DNA of 64,000 nucleotides from Pleurocapsa sp. PCC 7319 (GCF_000332195.1 NZ_KB235922.1:2701322-2765321), one strand, 5' to 3'; positions 53,937-63,656 are shown, numbered from the stretch's first letter. Notes: generated by a model not told the origin, from the letters alone. Translations and numbers: made by a program.

Positions 53937-55133
53937 ATGCTTCACTTTAATTTCAAAAATCTCAAAAAGCTGAGCTTAATTGCTCTAGCGATCGCTTTAT
54001 TATCTATATTGTTTTTGACGAAAAGTTCACCTATTGTTAAGTTGATATTTTCTCCAGCAATAGCTCAAAATACCCAATTACTTAACTCTAATCATCAAGA
54101 TCGTCTACAGCAGCCAACATCATGTGATCTGGTCGGGAATCTACCGTGGCTTCAAGCAGATGGAAAATGGATCAAAGATGAAGCAGGTAATCCCGTGACC
54201 TTGAGAGGGATGAGTTTCTGTGGTTTTAATAGTGAATGGGGAGAAAAGGTTTTGCCAGACTTTGCCCAAAAAATCCCTAAAGTAACTAACGGTGTTAAAG
54301 GTTGGTATCCTAATTTACTACGTCTACCAATTAAGGATTATCACTTGGATAATTTTAGCTTAGAAGAAGTTTATCAAGCTTTAAAAGCTGGAGTAGAGGA
54401 ATGTGTTCAACAAAGAGTTTACTGTATTATTGATTGGCATCCAGTAGACGGAGAAGAAGGAGCAGATTGGCGATCGCCAGAAATGGAGCAAAAAACGAAG
54501 GCCTTTTGGAATTATATGGCACCTCGATTTAGTAATTACTCCAATGTCATTTTTGAACTCTACAATGAGCCTGGCTATCCTAAACTAGTAACCCCAGAAA
54601 ATTGGCTTAACTGGCGTGCTAAGGCTCAAAAATGGGTAGATTTAATTCGGGAACAAGCACCGAGAAATATTATTCTGATTAGTTCTCCTCTGTGGGCTCA
54701 AATTACCCAATTTGCTCCCCAGTATCCATTTCGCGGCAGCAATCTCGCTTATGTTAATCACACTTATCAAGGAATGAAGGAAAGTTGGCCGAGGGAGATG
54801 GGTCAGGATTACGATTGGGAAGAAGTATTCGGTAAAGCAGCTGACAGGGTTCCCATTTTTATTACAGAATTTGGTTGGCAAGCAGATGCGGAATGGGAAT
54901 TTGGTCGAGCAACAACCGCAGAATTTGGTCAACCAATGAAAGAATTTTTAAGTATGCGTCCTCAGATTAACTGGACAGTTTGGACTTATGACCACTATTG
55001 TTCCCCCAGGTTAGCCGATAAAAATGATCGAGTCTTGGGAGGTAAAAAAATGGGTCTTTTTGTTCGTGACTGGCTCCAAGAAGAATGGCATAAACCTACT
55101 AATCCAGTTACTGCAGACTGTAACGGTCAATAA
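53937..55133 (+). CDS. Glycoside hydrolase family 5 (cellulase-type), secreted
   Basis: A 398-residue protein from the ATG at 53937, 10 bp after glyS; an earlier ATG overlapping glyS is less likely. An N-terminal hydrophobic segment (LIALAIALLSILFL) serves as signal or anchor. The GH5 fold shows GMSFCGFNSEW, VYCIIDWHPVDG, the acid/base E211 in FELYNEPGYP, YVNHTYQGM and the nucleophile E311 in PIFITEFGW. It probably cleaves a beta-glucan in the periplasm or envelope. Co-transcription with glyS is possible from the spacing. Confidence 0.88.
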   Translation: MLHFNFKNLKKLSLIALAIALLSILFLTKSSPIVKLIFSPAIAQNTQLLNSNHQDRLQQPTSCDLVGNLPWLQADGKWIKDEAGNPVTLRGMSFCGFNSEWGEKVLPDFAQKIPKVTNGVKGWYPNLLRLPIKDYHLDNFSLEEVYQALKAGVEECVQQRVYCIIDWHPVDGEEGADWRSPEMEQKTKAFWNYMAPRFSNYSNVIFELYNEPGYPKLVTPENWLNWRAKAQKWVDLIREQAPRNIILISSPLWAQITQFAPQYPFRGSNLAYVNHTYQGMKESWPREMGQDYDWEEVFGKAADRVPIFITEFGWQADAEWEFGRATTAEFGQPMKEFLSMRPQINWTVWTYDHYCSPRLADKNDRVLGGKKMGLFVRDWLQEEWHKPTNPVTADCNGQ

Positions 55134-55519
55134 AATGCATCAGGCGATCGCTAGATAATTATGTGACATACTCACCGCCCTAAAAGGTACGGTGATTCTA
55201 GGAACAAAGATCCTCTTAAGAACTGTGCTTTACCTTAAAAAGCTTTAAGCTCTAAGCCTTAAGCTTTAAGCTCTAAAGTTTACGCTTGGTAAACGGCTAA
55301 CAGCTTATAGCTATCGGGTTTAATGCCCCCAGCAAACGAAGTTTGGTGGTCTACAATTAGGAGAGGTTAAAGCCTCTTCTAATTGGCTTACAGCTTACAG
55401 CTTACAGCTTATAGCTGCGGCTCTGCCGCTTTACGCTTGCTTTGGTAAAATTGAAATCTTAATTCCGAATTATGATCAAATTTTAAACAGTATTACCATT
55501 TGTATCCTCTACAAAGCTT
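55134..55519. repeat. Intergenic region with short tandem iterations
   Basis: No gene is seen. Seven-base iterations TTACAGC (about 55387-55412) and AGCTTTAAGC/AGCTCTAAGC-like units (about 55238-55279) form two clusters of the kind called STRR repeats in cyanobacteria, followed by a GCGGC/GCCGC stem. Confidence 0.6.
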
Positions 55520-56302
55520 GTGCTTATATTAATTTCTCCAGCAAAAACCCTCGACTTTGAAAGTTCACCCAGTATTGACCACTTTACTCAACCAGATTTT
55601 TTATCAGAAACTACAACTTTAGTCGAGCAACTACGTCAGTTATCGGCAACCGAAATTTCCTCTCTGATGAAAATTAGTGACAAACTAGGAGAACTTAATG
55701 CATCCCGATATCAGACTTGGCAACCATCTTTTGATAATACTAATGCTAAACAAGCTTTACTAGCCTTTAAGGGGGATGTCTATCAAGGATTGGATGTTGA
55801 TAGTTTTGAACCGCAAGACTTTGATTTTGCTCAAGACCATTTAAGAATTTTATCGGGGTTATATGGTTTGCTTAAACCTTTGGACTTAATTCAACCCTAT
55901 CGCTTAGAAATGGGTACCAAATTAGCTCATTCTAAACTGAAAGACTTAGCAGCTAATAACCTCTATGATTATTGGCAGGACAAATTAACTCAAGCCATCA
56001 ATCTGCAATTAGAACAGCTCCAGAGTAAAACTATAGTCAATTTAGCTTCTAATGAATATTTCAAAGCTGTAAAACCCAAATTACTTCAAGGAAATATTAT
56101 TACTCCTATCTTCAAAGATTGGAAAAACGGCAAGTATAAGATTATTAGTTTTTATGCCAAAAAAGCACGGGGTATGATGGCAGCCCATATCATCAAAAAT
56201 CAGCTCCAAAATATTCAAGGTATCAAGAATTTTTGTGATTCTGGCTATGCTTATGACGCAGCATCATCTGACGAGCATAATTTTATTTTTATCCGCCAAT
56301 AA
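55520..56302 (+). CDS. yaaA: YaaA (DUF328/UPF0246) peroxide-stress protein
   Basis: A 260-residue protein starting with GTG (MLILISPAKTLDFES in translation). Conserved blocks are LMKISDKLGELNASRY, ALLAFKGDVYQGLD, LRILSGLYGLLKPLDLIQPY and FYAKKARGMMAAHII. In E. coli, YaaA lowers free iron and protects DNA during hydrogen peroxide stress, and has a DNA-binding fold. It is full length and stands alone between AT-rich spacers. Confidence 0.93.
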   Translation: MLILISPAKTLDFESSPSIDHFTQPDFLSETTTLVEQLRQLSATEISSLMKISDKLGELNASRYQTWQPSFDNTNAKQALLAFKGDVYQGLDVDSFEPQDFDFAQDHLRILSGLYGLLKPLDLIQPYRLEMGTKLAHSKLKDLAANNLYDYWQDKLTQAINLQLEQLQSKTIVNLASNEYFKAVKPKLLQGNIITPIFKDWKNGKYKIISFYAKKARGMMAAHIIKNQLQNIQGIKNFCDSGYAYDAASSDEHNFIFIRQ

Positions 56303-56557
56303 TTGATTTAGTATCAAAATTATCAATCAGCAAAAGTAAATTTGGTTTTACTTTATGATTTATGACTCGATTTACTAGATTATACTTAGTGGTATCTAAG
56401 CCAATTAAAAATTATTTAGCTCATTTTAAACATTTATTATCTCCAAAAAAGTTTAATTTGTCTTTTATATCAGCCATTATGCCGAGGAAATGTTATCTAT
56501 GAAAGATGCATAATTTCAAGCGTCCCTATCTATAAATAATATTTACTAAATATTTTT

Positions 56558-56740
56558 ATGAGCAGTCAAAATAATGCAAATCAGGTGCTTCAATTTCTTT
56601 GTCAGCCTCAGGGTGGTAGAAATTATCTGCTTAATGCTTTAAATTCAGACTCTGAACAAGCTTTTATGGAGGCGTTACACAATATTATTGATGCTATGAG
56701 TCAGGAGATGACCGCTAATTCTCTTTTGGTTCATAAATAG
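56558..56740 (+). CDS. Small hypothetical protein
   Basis: A 60-residue frame (MSSQNNANQVLQFLCQPQGG) that is mostly helical with a polar N terminus. The composition and the even helical pattern favour a real gene, and it lies 63 bp upstream of the UbiD homologue on the same strand. No family recognised. It could be a spurious short ORF. Confidence 0.45.
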   Translation: MSSQNNANQVLQFLCQPQGGRNYLLNALNSDSEQAFMEALHNIIDAMSQEMTANSLLVHK

Positions 56741-56803
56741 ATTGTTGATTGCTCCCCAACTCTTCTAGACTAGATAATATATTATCGCTTTATATTTCTT
56801 AAT

Positions 56804-58312
56804 ATGGCTAGAGACTTACGGGGATTTATCAAACTTTTAGAAACCAAAGGTCAACTAAGGCGTATCTCAGCATTAGTAGATCCAGATTTAGAGATTGCCG
56901 AGATTTCTAATCGGATGTTGCAGGCAGGAGGTCCTGGACTATTATTCGAAAACGTTAAGGGTTCGCCATTTCCTGTAGCGGTCAACTTGATGGGAACGGT
57001 AGAGCGTATCTGTTGGTCCATGAATATGGAAATCCCAGAAGAATTGGAAACTCTGGGATCTAAGCTAGCTATGTTGCAGCAGCCTAAACCACCGAAAAAA
57101 ATTTCCCAAGCTGTTGATTTTGGTAAAGTGCTGTTTGATGTCCTCAAGGCTAAACCCGGACGAGATTTCTTTCCTCCCTGTCATCAGGTAGTACTGGAAG
57201 GAGAAGAGGTCGATCTAAATAAAGTCCCGATGATTCGACCTTATTCTGGGGATGCGGGCAAAATCATCACTTTGGGTTTGGTAATTACTAAAGACGTAGA
57301 AACGGGTACACCCAATGTTGGAGTATATCGTCTACAGCTACAGTCTAAAAATACCATGACCGTCCACTGGCTTTCCGTTCGTGGTGGTGCGAGACATTTG
57401 CGAAAAGCAGCGGAAGCAGGTAAAAAATTGGAAATTGCGATCGCCCTAGGAGTCGATCCGCTGATTATCATGGCAGCAGCTACGCCCATTCCCGTAGATT
57501 TATCAGAGTGGTTATTTGCTGGTTTATATGGTGGTAGTGGAGTCAAGCTCGCTAAATGTAAAACTGTTAATTTAGAAGTTCCTGCCGATTCAGAATTTGT
57601 CCTCGAAGGTACCATCACCCCAGGAGAAATGCTACCTGATGGACCTTTTGGCGATCACATGGGTTATTACGGTGGCGTGGAAGATTCTCCCTTAGTTCGT
57701 TTCCATTGCATGACCCATCGTCAAGATCCTATTTATTTAACTACCTTTAGCGGTCGTCCTCCCAAAGAAGAGGCTATGATGGCGATCGCCCTGAATCGAA
57801 TTTATACGCCGATATTGAGACAGCAAGTCTCGGAAATTGTTGATTTCTTCCTTCCTATGGAAGCTTTGAGTTATAAGGCGGCGATTATTTCCATCGATAA
57901 AGCTTATCCAGGTCAAGCTCGAAGAGCGGCTCTCGCTTTTTGGAGCGCCTTACCGCAATTTACCTACACTAAGTTTGTGATTGTGGTAGACAAAGATATC
58001 AATATTCGCGATCCCCGTCAGGTAGTCTGGGCAATCAGTTCCAAAGTAGATCCTTCTCGCGATGTCTTCATTTTGCCTGATACTCCCTTTGATACTCTGG
58101 ATTTTGCTAGCGAGAAAATTGGCTTGGGTGGACGCATGGGTATAGATGCCACCACTAAAATCCCCCCGGAAACCGATCACGAATGGGGGGAACCTTTAGA
58201 ATCTGATGCAGATGTAGCAGCAATGGTTAGCAGACGTTGGAGAGAATATGGTTTAGGGGATATTGATTTAACTGAAGTAGATGCTAATTTGTTTGGCTAT
58301 GACATGAAATAG
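56804..58312 (+). CDS. ubiD: UbiD-family decarboxylase
   Basis: A 502-residue protein with MARDLRGFIKLLETKGQLRR, FPVAVNLMGTVERICW, KVPMIRPYSGDAGKIITLGL, SVRGGARHLRKAAEAGKKLE, FGDHMGYYGGVEDSPL, MTHRQDPIYLTTFSGRPPKE and GGRMGIDATTKIP. These include the ExxR/E residues that bind prenylated FMN and the metal. UbiD enzymes need the prenyl-FMN made by UbiX (not in this window). In cyanobacteria the homologue probably decarboxylates an aromatic quinone precursor. It is full length and intact. Confidence 0.92.
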   Translation: MARDLRGFIKLLETKGQLRRISALVDPDLEIAEISNRMLQAGGPGLLFENVKGSPFPVAVNLMGTVERICWSMNMEIPEELETLGSKLAMLQQPKPPKKISQAVDFGKVLFDVLKAKPGRDFFPPCHQVVLEGEEVDLNKVPMIRPYSGDAGKIITLGLVITKDVETGTPNVGVYRLQLQSKNTMTVHWLSVRGGARHLRKAAEAGKKLEIAIALGVDPLIIMAAATPIPVDLSEWLFAGLYGGSGVKLAKCKTVNLEVPADSEFVLEGTITPGEMLPDGPFGDHMGYYGGVEDSPLVRFHCMTHRQDPIYLTTFSGRPPKEEAMMAIALNRIYTPILRQQVSEIVDFFLPMEALSYKAAIISIDKAYPGQARRAALAFWSALPQFTYTKFVIVVDKDINIRDPRQVVWAISSKVDPSRDVFILPDTPFDTLDFASEKIGLGGRMGIDATTKIPPETDHEWGEPLESDADVAAMVSRRWREYGLGDIDLTEVDANLFGYDMK

Positions 58313-58397
58313 TAAAGAACGCCGGATAGTGCAAATGTAGTTCAAAATATATTGCGATCGCAAAGCCGCCAAAATGGCGAACCTGTGTTGTAAGGTA

Positions 58398-58631
58398 TTA
58401 ATAATACGATGCATTTAAAGCTTGATTTTGGCTAGATGCAGCTACATTTGTTTCTAATGCTAAATAATTGAGAAATTCTTCAATTTCTTTTCCACCCATT
58501 TCATTGGGATGCTTCTTATCATGGAATATGATATGGCGTTTAATCCAGTTAACGGAGTTTTTTTCGGTTGATTCTAGTGTTTTCCTATAAGAGCGAGCAT
58601 GAAAATACATGAAAATACCAAGCTTCATCAC
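58398..58631 (-). pseudogene. Integron-type integrase fragment, core-binding domain part
   Basis: About 55 residues match the N-terminal SAM-like domain of integron and related tyrosine recombinases: STEKNSVNWIKRHIIFHDKK, then GGKEIEEFLNYLALETNVAA and SSQNQALN. The family sequence ends there and the catalytic domain is missing. The residues before STEKN (from MMKLGIF) do not look native. The remaining N-terminal piece of such a protein lies about 5 kb away at 63657-63778 in the same orientation. Confidence 0.75.
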
Positions 58632-59214
58632 TCATTACCATATGGAAGATCGTCAACCATTCCTGACTTTATCTGAGCTAGAAAATGGTAAAGATAGTCC
58701 TATATTTCAAGAGCTAAGAGATCGATATAAAAATAATGCTGGTTATCAGAGAAGATATGGAAATTATTATATTGGCACTAGAAAAAAAATTGAGAATAAT
58801 TTGCGCCGTCTTTTCATAGAGCGGGGTGGAAATCCGCTCAGGAAATATCCATTTTATTTCGTCCTTGGATCATCAACCTGGTTTAAACACCTCATTGAAA
58901 ATCAAATAGAAGTTAGAATACCAATTTGCGATTTGAATTCAGCAACAACATCTTTTACTTTTCCAGACAGTTATATTGCATTAACCAACAATAAAAAGCC
59001 TTACCACGGGAAGATATTTCTGCTTCACGAACTTAAAAGTTTTATTGACAAGTATGGGATGCCTGGTGATGATGACTCTCGAAATTATGAACACTACTGG
59101 GAAGGGGATTTTGAAAAGTACATCGAGTTTCAGATTTGGGAGAATAACATAGTTGAGCCTTTTATAGATAAATATTTCAGAGCTAATGACGACAAGAGAA
59201 TTCGACCCAAATAA
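58609..59214 (+). CDS. Hypothetical protein
   Basis: A 201-residue protein from the ATG at 58609; the ATG at 58642 (MEDRQPFLTLSELENGKD) is equally plausible and would avoid the overlap with the integrase fragment. It has charged N-terminal helices (KKIENNLRRLFIERGG) and a beta segment YPFYFVLGSSTWFKHL followed by TFPDSYIAL. I cannot assign a family. There is no signal or membrane segment. It sits among mobile genes, so it may be cargo. Confidence 0.6.
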   Translation: MKIPSFITHYHMEDRQPFLTLSELENGKDSPIFQELRDRYKNNAGYQRRYGNYYIGTRKKIENNLRRLFIERGGNPLRKYPFYFVLGSSTWFKHLIENQIEVRIPICDLNSATTSFTFPDSYIALTNNKKPYHGKIFLLHELKSFIDKYGMPGDDDSRNYEHYWEGDFEKYIEFQIWENNIVEPFIDKYFRANDDKRIRPK

Positions 59215-59306
59215 CACTGCCTTGCAACGGCAAAATACAAAAACTAGTATAAAGTCAAGTTTATCATTCGCTGCTTAACTAATTCGTTGAATTCTATACT
59301 CATATA

Positions 59307-60690
59307 TTGACATCCTCCCGCCGCTAAATCAGAGATTATAGCGGGGGATTCCTAAGACTCACGACTTAGGTTTCTGTTTCCTTCCCCTACGGGTTTTTCG
59401 CAACTGCCCTTTAACATTATGGTTATCAGGTCTTATGTCCGCTCCACAGACAATCACCGCAAGCCCTGCGGCGAGTATATTTTTCCCAGCGTTGATGTCT
59501 CTATCGATACCTGTAGTTCCACAACTGGGACAATCCCAGGTACGAACATCAAGAGGCATTTTGTCAGCGACAAACCCGCAATGGTTGCATCGTTTGCTGC
59601 TGGGGAAAAACCGATCAATTTTGACCAGCTTCCGCCCGTACCATTCGCATTTGTATTCAAGTTGACGAAACATTTCACCCCAAGCAGCATCGCTAATGCT
59701 GCGAGCCAGCTTGTGATTTTTGACCATGTTTCTAACTGCCAAATCCTCAATAGCAATTACGCTATTTTCTTGAACCAAGCCAGTAGTCAACTTGTGCAGG
59801 AAATCGGTACGAGCATCTTTAATTTGGGCGTGTATTTTAGCTACCTCAAGTCGCGCTTTATATCGGTTAAGAGAGCCTTTGGTTTTCCGACTCAATTCCT
59901 TTTGCGCACATGCAAGCTTTTGATACAGCCGATTAAAATGCTTTGGATTGGCTATCTTTTCGCCATCACTAGTAGTTATCAGTCTGGAGATACCCGCATC
60001 AATACCAACTTTTTTCTTAGTTGGTGGCAAGGTTTCAATCGTGTAGTCATCTACCAACATCGAGACAAACCAGCGACCACTAGGATCAAGTTTGACTGTC
60101 ACAGTAGATGGTTCGCATCCATCTGGCAAAAGTCTAGACCAAACTATATTCAACGGCTCCTTACACTTAGCAAGCCAAAGAGAACCATTGCGATAGTTAA
60201 ACGCCGACTTAGTAAATTCTGCCGAACCACCATAGCGTTTAGCTTTAAACCTTGGATACTTGGCACATTTTCCCCAAAAGTTGGCAAACGCTTTTTGCAG
60301 ATGTCTCAAGCATTGCTGCAAAGGTACACAGCTAACCTCATTAAGAAAATCCAAGTCCTCAAGCTTTTTCCACCCAGTAAGAAGACTAGAAGTTTCTTTA
60401 TAGCTGATCCTCTCTTGTCTTTCATACCAAGCGATTGTTCGAGTAGCCAAAGCCTTGTTATATACCAAGCGCACACACCCCATTGTCCGCCGCAAGAGAT
60501 TCTCTTGCTCGGCAGTGGGGAAAAATCTGTATTTGTAAGCACGTTCGGTCATGCTTCACATTATACAATATCAAATGTAAAAAATCTAATTGGAGGCGCG
60601 CATTCCAAAGGCGGAAACGGTCGGGTTCCCCGACCATGTTCCACGCCGTCCCACCGCTAAGCCCTACATCCTTGGGGCTATAGCGGGGGT
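59307..60690 (-). mobile_element. IS605/IS1341-type element with tnpB only
   Basis: The element carries tnpB without tnpA. Both sides have subterminal hairpins sharing CCGCTA/TAGCGGGGG: the right end at about 59317-59346 and the left end at 60654-60686 (a stem with CCGCTAAGCCC). On the minus strand the right end reads GGGAGGATGTCAA, a tail I know from cyanobacterial IS200/IS605 elements, placing the boundary at about 59307. No target duplication is expected. The left boundary is approximate. Confidence 0.75.
59359..60552 (-). CDS. tnpB: TnpB RNA-guided nuclease
   Basis: A 397-residue protein with an N-terminal OrfB/HTH domain (RAYKYRFFPTAEQENLLRRT), WED/REC-like middle region and a split RuvC domain: D185 (KKVGIDAGISR), E269 (SVIAIEDLAV), D352 (GIDRDINAGKN). 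The zinc finger cysteines are C322, C325 (RCNHCG) and C341, C344 (CPSCG). All catalytic residues are present and the length is typical of compact TnpBs. Known TnpBs use an omega RNA from the element's right end to cut DNA next to a motif. The RNA should span the gene's 3' end and the hairpin at 59317-59346. Confidence 0.92.
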   Translation of the reverse strand: MTERAYKYRFFPTAEQENLLRRTMGCVRLVYNKALATRTIAWYERQERISYKETSSLLTGWKKLEDLDFLNEVSCVPLQQCLRHLQKAFANFWGKCAKYPRFKAKRYGGSAEFTKSAFNYRNGSLWLAKCKEPLNIVWSRLLPDGCEPSTVTVKLDPSGRWFVSMLVDDYTIETLPPTKKKVGIDAGISRLITTSDGEKIANPKHFNRLYQKLACAQKELSRKTKGSLNRYKARLEVAKIHAQIKDARTDFLHKLTTGLVQENSVIAIEDLAVRNMVKNHKLARSISDAAWGEMFRQLEYKCEWYGRKLVKIDRFFPSSKRCNHCGFVADKMPLDVRTWDCPSCGTTGIDRDINAGKNILAAGLAVIVCGADIRPDNHNVKGQLRKTRRGRKQKPKS

Positions 60691-60708
60691 ATCCTGCGCG
60701 AAGATTTG

Positions 60709-61155
60709 ATGATTGAAGTCCGCCACTGCAAACTTCAAGATTTAGCTGCACTCAGAGAAATATACCTGTTAGCTCGCAGAGATACATTTTCGTGGTTAGA
60801 TACCTCCGGCTATAAACTCTTAGACTTCGATAAACATACTGAAGGAGAAAGTATCTTTGTCGCTTCAGACCAAAACATTTTAGTTGGCTTTGCCTCGGTG
60901 TGGTTACAAAAGAACTTTATCCATCTCCTTTATGTTCATCCCAGACGTTTACGGGAAGGAATCGGTCATCAGCTATTGACTACTTGTTTGGATGTCATGG
61001 ATAGACCCGCTAAGTTAAAGTGTCTTACCAGAAACCAAAATGCGGTGGATTTTTATTTGGCGATAGGTTGGCAAATTACTGAAACAGCAGTAGGCGAAGA
61101 TGGTGAGTATTTTCTAATGTCTTTAGAAAAAAATTTAACTAAACGCTGCAAGTAA
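60709..61155 (+). CDS. GNAT N-acetyltransferase (first of pair)
   Basis: A 148-residue protein from the ATG at 60709 (MIEVRHCKLQDLAALREIYL). GNAT features: ILVGFASVWLQKNFIHLLYV (beta4 strand), HPRRLREGIGHQLLTTCLDV (acetyl-CoA pyrophosphate-binding loop), and NQNAVDFYLAIGWQIT (motif B). The substrate is unknown. It begins about 20 bp after the tnpB element hairpin and lies 14 bp before a second GNAT gene. Confidence 0.88.
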   Translation: MIEVRHCKLQDLAALREIYLLARRDTFSWLDTSGYKLLDFDKHTEGESIFVASDQNILVGFASVWLQKNFIHLLYVHPRRLREGIGHQLLTTCLDVMDRPAKLKCLTRNQNAVDFYLAIGWQITETAVGEDGEYFLMSLEKNLTKRCK

Positions 61156-61169
61156 CGCTAAATGGAAAT

Positions 61170-61619
61170 ATGAAACTACGGAAGCTTTCAGATAGTGATT
61201 TTGAGTTTTTATTGAGGTTGCTTACTGATAGTGAGGTAAGAGAGTATTTGGGTGGTGCAGTACCTTTCAATGAAGCTAAAAAAAGAGTTTCTACTCTTTT
61301 GAATCAGAAACCCAAAAGTTACTGGGTTATTGAGGTCAAGGACAGTCCAATTGGAACGGTCGTTTTCGGAGAACATGTGGATTCAGGAGAGGTAGAGTTA
61401 TCCTACCAATTACTTCCTGAATACGTAGGTCAGGGATTAGCATTTAAAGCGGTGCAAGAAGCACTGAGAAACAATGGAAGTTCATTAGTGGTTGCTGAAA
61501 CACAAGTAAAAAATTTTAAATCTAGAAAGCTATTGGCAAGGCTTGGTTTTAAAGAAATAAAAAGACTGGAAAGATTTGGCGAAGTCCAAGCGTATTATGA
61601 ACTCCGTACTAAGCAATAG
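61170..61619 (+). CDS. GNAT N-acetyltransferase (second of pair)
   Basis: A 149-residue protein of the RimJ/RimL-like GNAT type: MKLRKLSDSDFEFLLRLLTD, YWVIEVKDSPIGTVVFGEHV, ELSYQLLPEYVGQGLAFKAV (cofactor loop in the QGLAF form) and NFKSRKLLARLGFKEIKRLE. Only 14 bp separate it from the upstream GNAT gene, so the two form an operon. The target may be a protein N terminus or a small amine. Confidence 0.85.
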   Translation: MKLRKLSDSDFEFLLRLLTDSEVREYLGGAVPFNEAKKRVSTLLNQKPKSYWVIEVKDSPIGTVVFGEHVDSGEVELSYQLLPEYVGQGLAFKAVQEALRNNGSSLVVAETQVKNFKSRKLLARLGFKEIKRLERFGEVQAYYELRTKQ

Positions 61620-61760
61620 AAGCTAATTCTCAAATTCTGAATAGTTTCTAGCTTCACTGTTTATTGAGCATAAACTTGGTAACATTCTCACAGCAAAAGA
61701 TTAATAGGAGTTGCGATCGCCAAGCTTTCAAATTTTTGTTGCAACCTAGCAATATTACGA

Positions 61761-63650
61761 CTCACGGTTCGCTTAAATCAAAGATGGCTAGAAAAATAAA
61801 ACAGCTCAACTGTATGCTGAGAAAGAAGTTGAAAGAATAGAGAGACCAACCCGTCTTGAAAGGAACTAACTCAGAAAGAGCAGATGATCTTCCTCTAATT
61901 ATTCATTGGCTAAAGCAAATGGAAATAGCATCAATAATTGATCGAGAGCTACCTGTTCCTCATGGGAATCGAAAAGGATTAAGCTACGGTCAATTATCAG
62001 TCCTATTTCTAAGTTATGTAGTGAGCCAATCAGACCATCGATTATGTGCCGTAGAACCATGGGTAGAAAAACATCGGCAAACCTTAGAAATAGCAACAGG
62101 ATGGAACATTGGGGGCAAAGATGCCACAGATGACCGACTAGCTGACTTATTAAGTGTCATCGGTTCATCGGAAAATCAAGGGCGAGAGAAAGTAGCAATT
62201 CAATTGGGACAAAGCACAATACGAGCTTATGAATTACCAACGGACAAAGCCAGAAGCGATACCACAAGTTTTAGTGTCTATCATCAGCCCACAAAAGAAA
62301 CAGAAGGAACTAACTTGCTGAATTTTGGTTATAGTAAAGACCGCCGCCCTGATTTGGTTCAATATCGTCAAATGTTAGCTACTCTCGACCCCATGGGAAT
62401 GCCTCTATTGGGAGCTACATTATCAGGAAATGGAACAGATGAATCTCATTATCTACCAACATGGCAACAATTGGTGGAGATTATTGGTCACAAAGATTTC
62501 TTGTTTCTCGCCGATTCTAAAGGCTCTACTTGGAATAATCGGGGGAAAATTAATCAACAAGGAGGAATTTACTGTTTTCCGCTAGCGATGCATCAGCCTC
62601 GTCCCAAACTGTTATCGCAATGGGTGGCTAATCCACCAACAGCAGTGCAAGAAATTTGTCTCAACTCCGAAGCCGAGTCAGAATCTCCCATTGGTAAGGG
62701 TTTTGAAGTTCCGTTGGGCAGTCTCTGGTATGAAAAAGAACATCAAAAGTGGCATCGTTGGTCAGAACGATGGTTAGTGGTTTGTTCTTATGCTTTACAA
62801 CAGCGTCAACTTAAAAGCTTGTCAGCTCGTCTGAGTAAAGCGGAACTTGCCCTAGAAAAACTCGCTAAAAAACCACCACAAGATGAGGTAGCTCTACAAA
62901 CCAAAGTGGAGACTATTCTGAAACGTTATCGAGTTACGGGGCAGATCTTAACTGCGATTGAGAAGAAAATTGGCTATCAAAAAGTTTATCAAGGTGCTGG
63001 TCGAGGAAGTAAGAATCGTCCCTCTCGTCGTGTTCGTCAAACTACTCTTTCCTTGACTTATCAACGTTGTGAGACCGCTATCACCCATCAACAATCCATC
63101 GCTGGTTGGAGATTGTATGTAACTAATGCTAATTCACAGCGTCTTTCTCTTGAGCAAGCTGTTAACTCTTATCGGGAGCAATGGCAACCTGAAAGAGGTT
63201 TTCATCGTTTTAAACGAGGTCGTCTTCCCGCTTTACCCATCTATTTTCAAGATGAAGAACGGATTCGAGGGCTGATGTTTTTACTAACGATCGCCCTGAC
63301 TCTGTTTACCTTGATGGAATTTGTGGTTCGTCGCCAACTAGCGGTGACAAAGCAATCACTTCCTGGACTTTATTCAGGCAATCCCAAGCGCACTACTTTT
63401 CGTCCCACTGCTGAACAATTGCTAGCTGCTTTTGGCGATCTAACTTTGTATCTTTATCCTGATGGCTCTACTGAAATTAGTTCTCTTAATTCTCTTCAAA
63501 GACAGATTTTAAATCTGATGAAGATTCCTGAATCGATTTACATTCTTCCCCAGCTAGTTCCTGATTGACTCCAATCCAGCAAATAATTGCTGTGACTTGA
63601 TTCTATCCTCTTTATTTGATTCAATGCATTTTATTTAAGCGAACCGTGAG
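61761..63650 (+). mobile_element. IS1634-family insertion sequence (copy 3), complete
   Basis: Perfect 18-bp inverted repeats CTCACGGTTCGCTTAAAT (61761-61778 and complement at 63633-63650) and a 6-bp target duplication TTACGA (61755-61760 and 63651-63656) define the 1890-bp element. Confidence 0.92.
61856..63568 (+). CDS. IS1634-family transposase (copy 3)
   Basis: A 570-residue protein, apparently starting with TTG. It has the DUF4277-like N terminus (LPLIIHWLKQMEIASIIDRE), TDKARSDTTSFSVYH (first acid region), KDFLFLADSKGSTW (second) and SYREQWQPERGFHRFKRGRL (third). It is intact. It differs clearly from the two other IS1634 transposases in this window, so three IS1634 subtypes are present. 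Confidence 0.88.
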   Translation: MKGTNSERADDLPLIIHWLKQMEIASIIDRELPVPHGNRKGLSYGQLSVLFLSYVVSQSDHRLCAVEPWVEKHRQTLEIATGWNIGGKDATDDRLADLLSVIGSSENQGREKVAIQLGQSTIRAYELPTDKARSDTTSFSVYHQPTKETEGTNLLNFGYSKDRRPDLVQYRQMLATLDPMGMPLLGATLSGNGTDESHYLPTWQQLVEIIGHKDFLFLADSKGSTWNNRGKINQQGGIYCFPLAMHQPRPKLLSQWVANPPTAVQEICLNSEAESESPIGKGFEVPLGSLWYEKEHQKWHRWSERWLVVCSYALQQRQLKSLSARLSKAELALEKLAKKPPQDEVALQTKVETILKRYRVTGQILTAIEKKIGYQKVYQGAGRGSKNRPSRRVRQTTLSLTYQRCETAITHQQSIAGWRLYVTNANSQRLSLEQAVNSYREQWQPERGFHRFKRGRLPALPIYFQDEERIRGLMFLLTIALTLFTLMEFVVRRQLAVTKQSLPGLYSGNPKRTTFRPTAEQLLAAFGDLTLYLYPDGSTEISSLNSLQRQILNLMKIPESIYILPQLVPD

Positions 63651-63656
63651 TTACGA

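Noticed and set aside
55385-55418. Heptameric iterations considered as CRISPR or iteron origin
   Set aside because: Units are contiguous with no spacers, and no replication gene lies nearby; they fit cyanobacterial short tandem repeats.
59419-60660. A 413-codon open frame on the plus strand opposite tnpB
   Set aside because: It is antisense to a well-supported TnpB with all catalytic residues. Its translation shows no domain and mirrors tnpB codon structure.
61619-61760. Search for attC-like GTTRRRY sites around the GNAT genes
   Set aside because: No convincing core-site pair with an intervening imperfect palindrome was seen, so the GNAT genes are not called integron cassettes.
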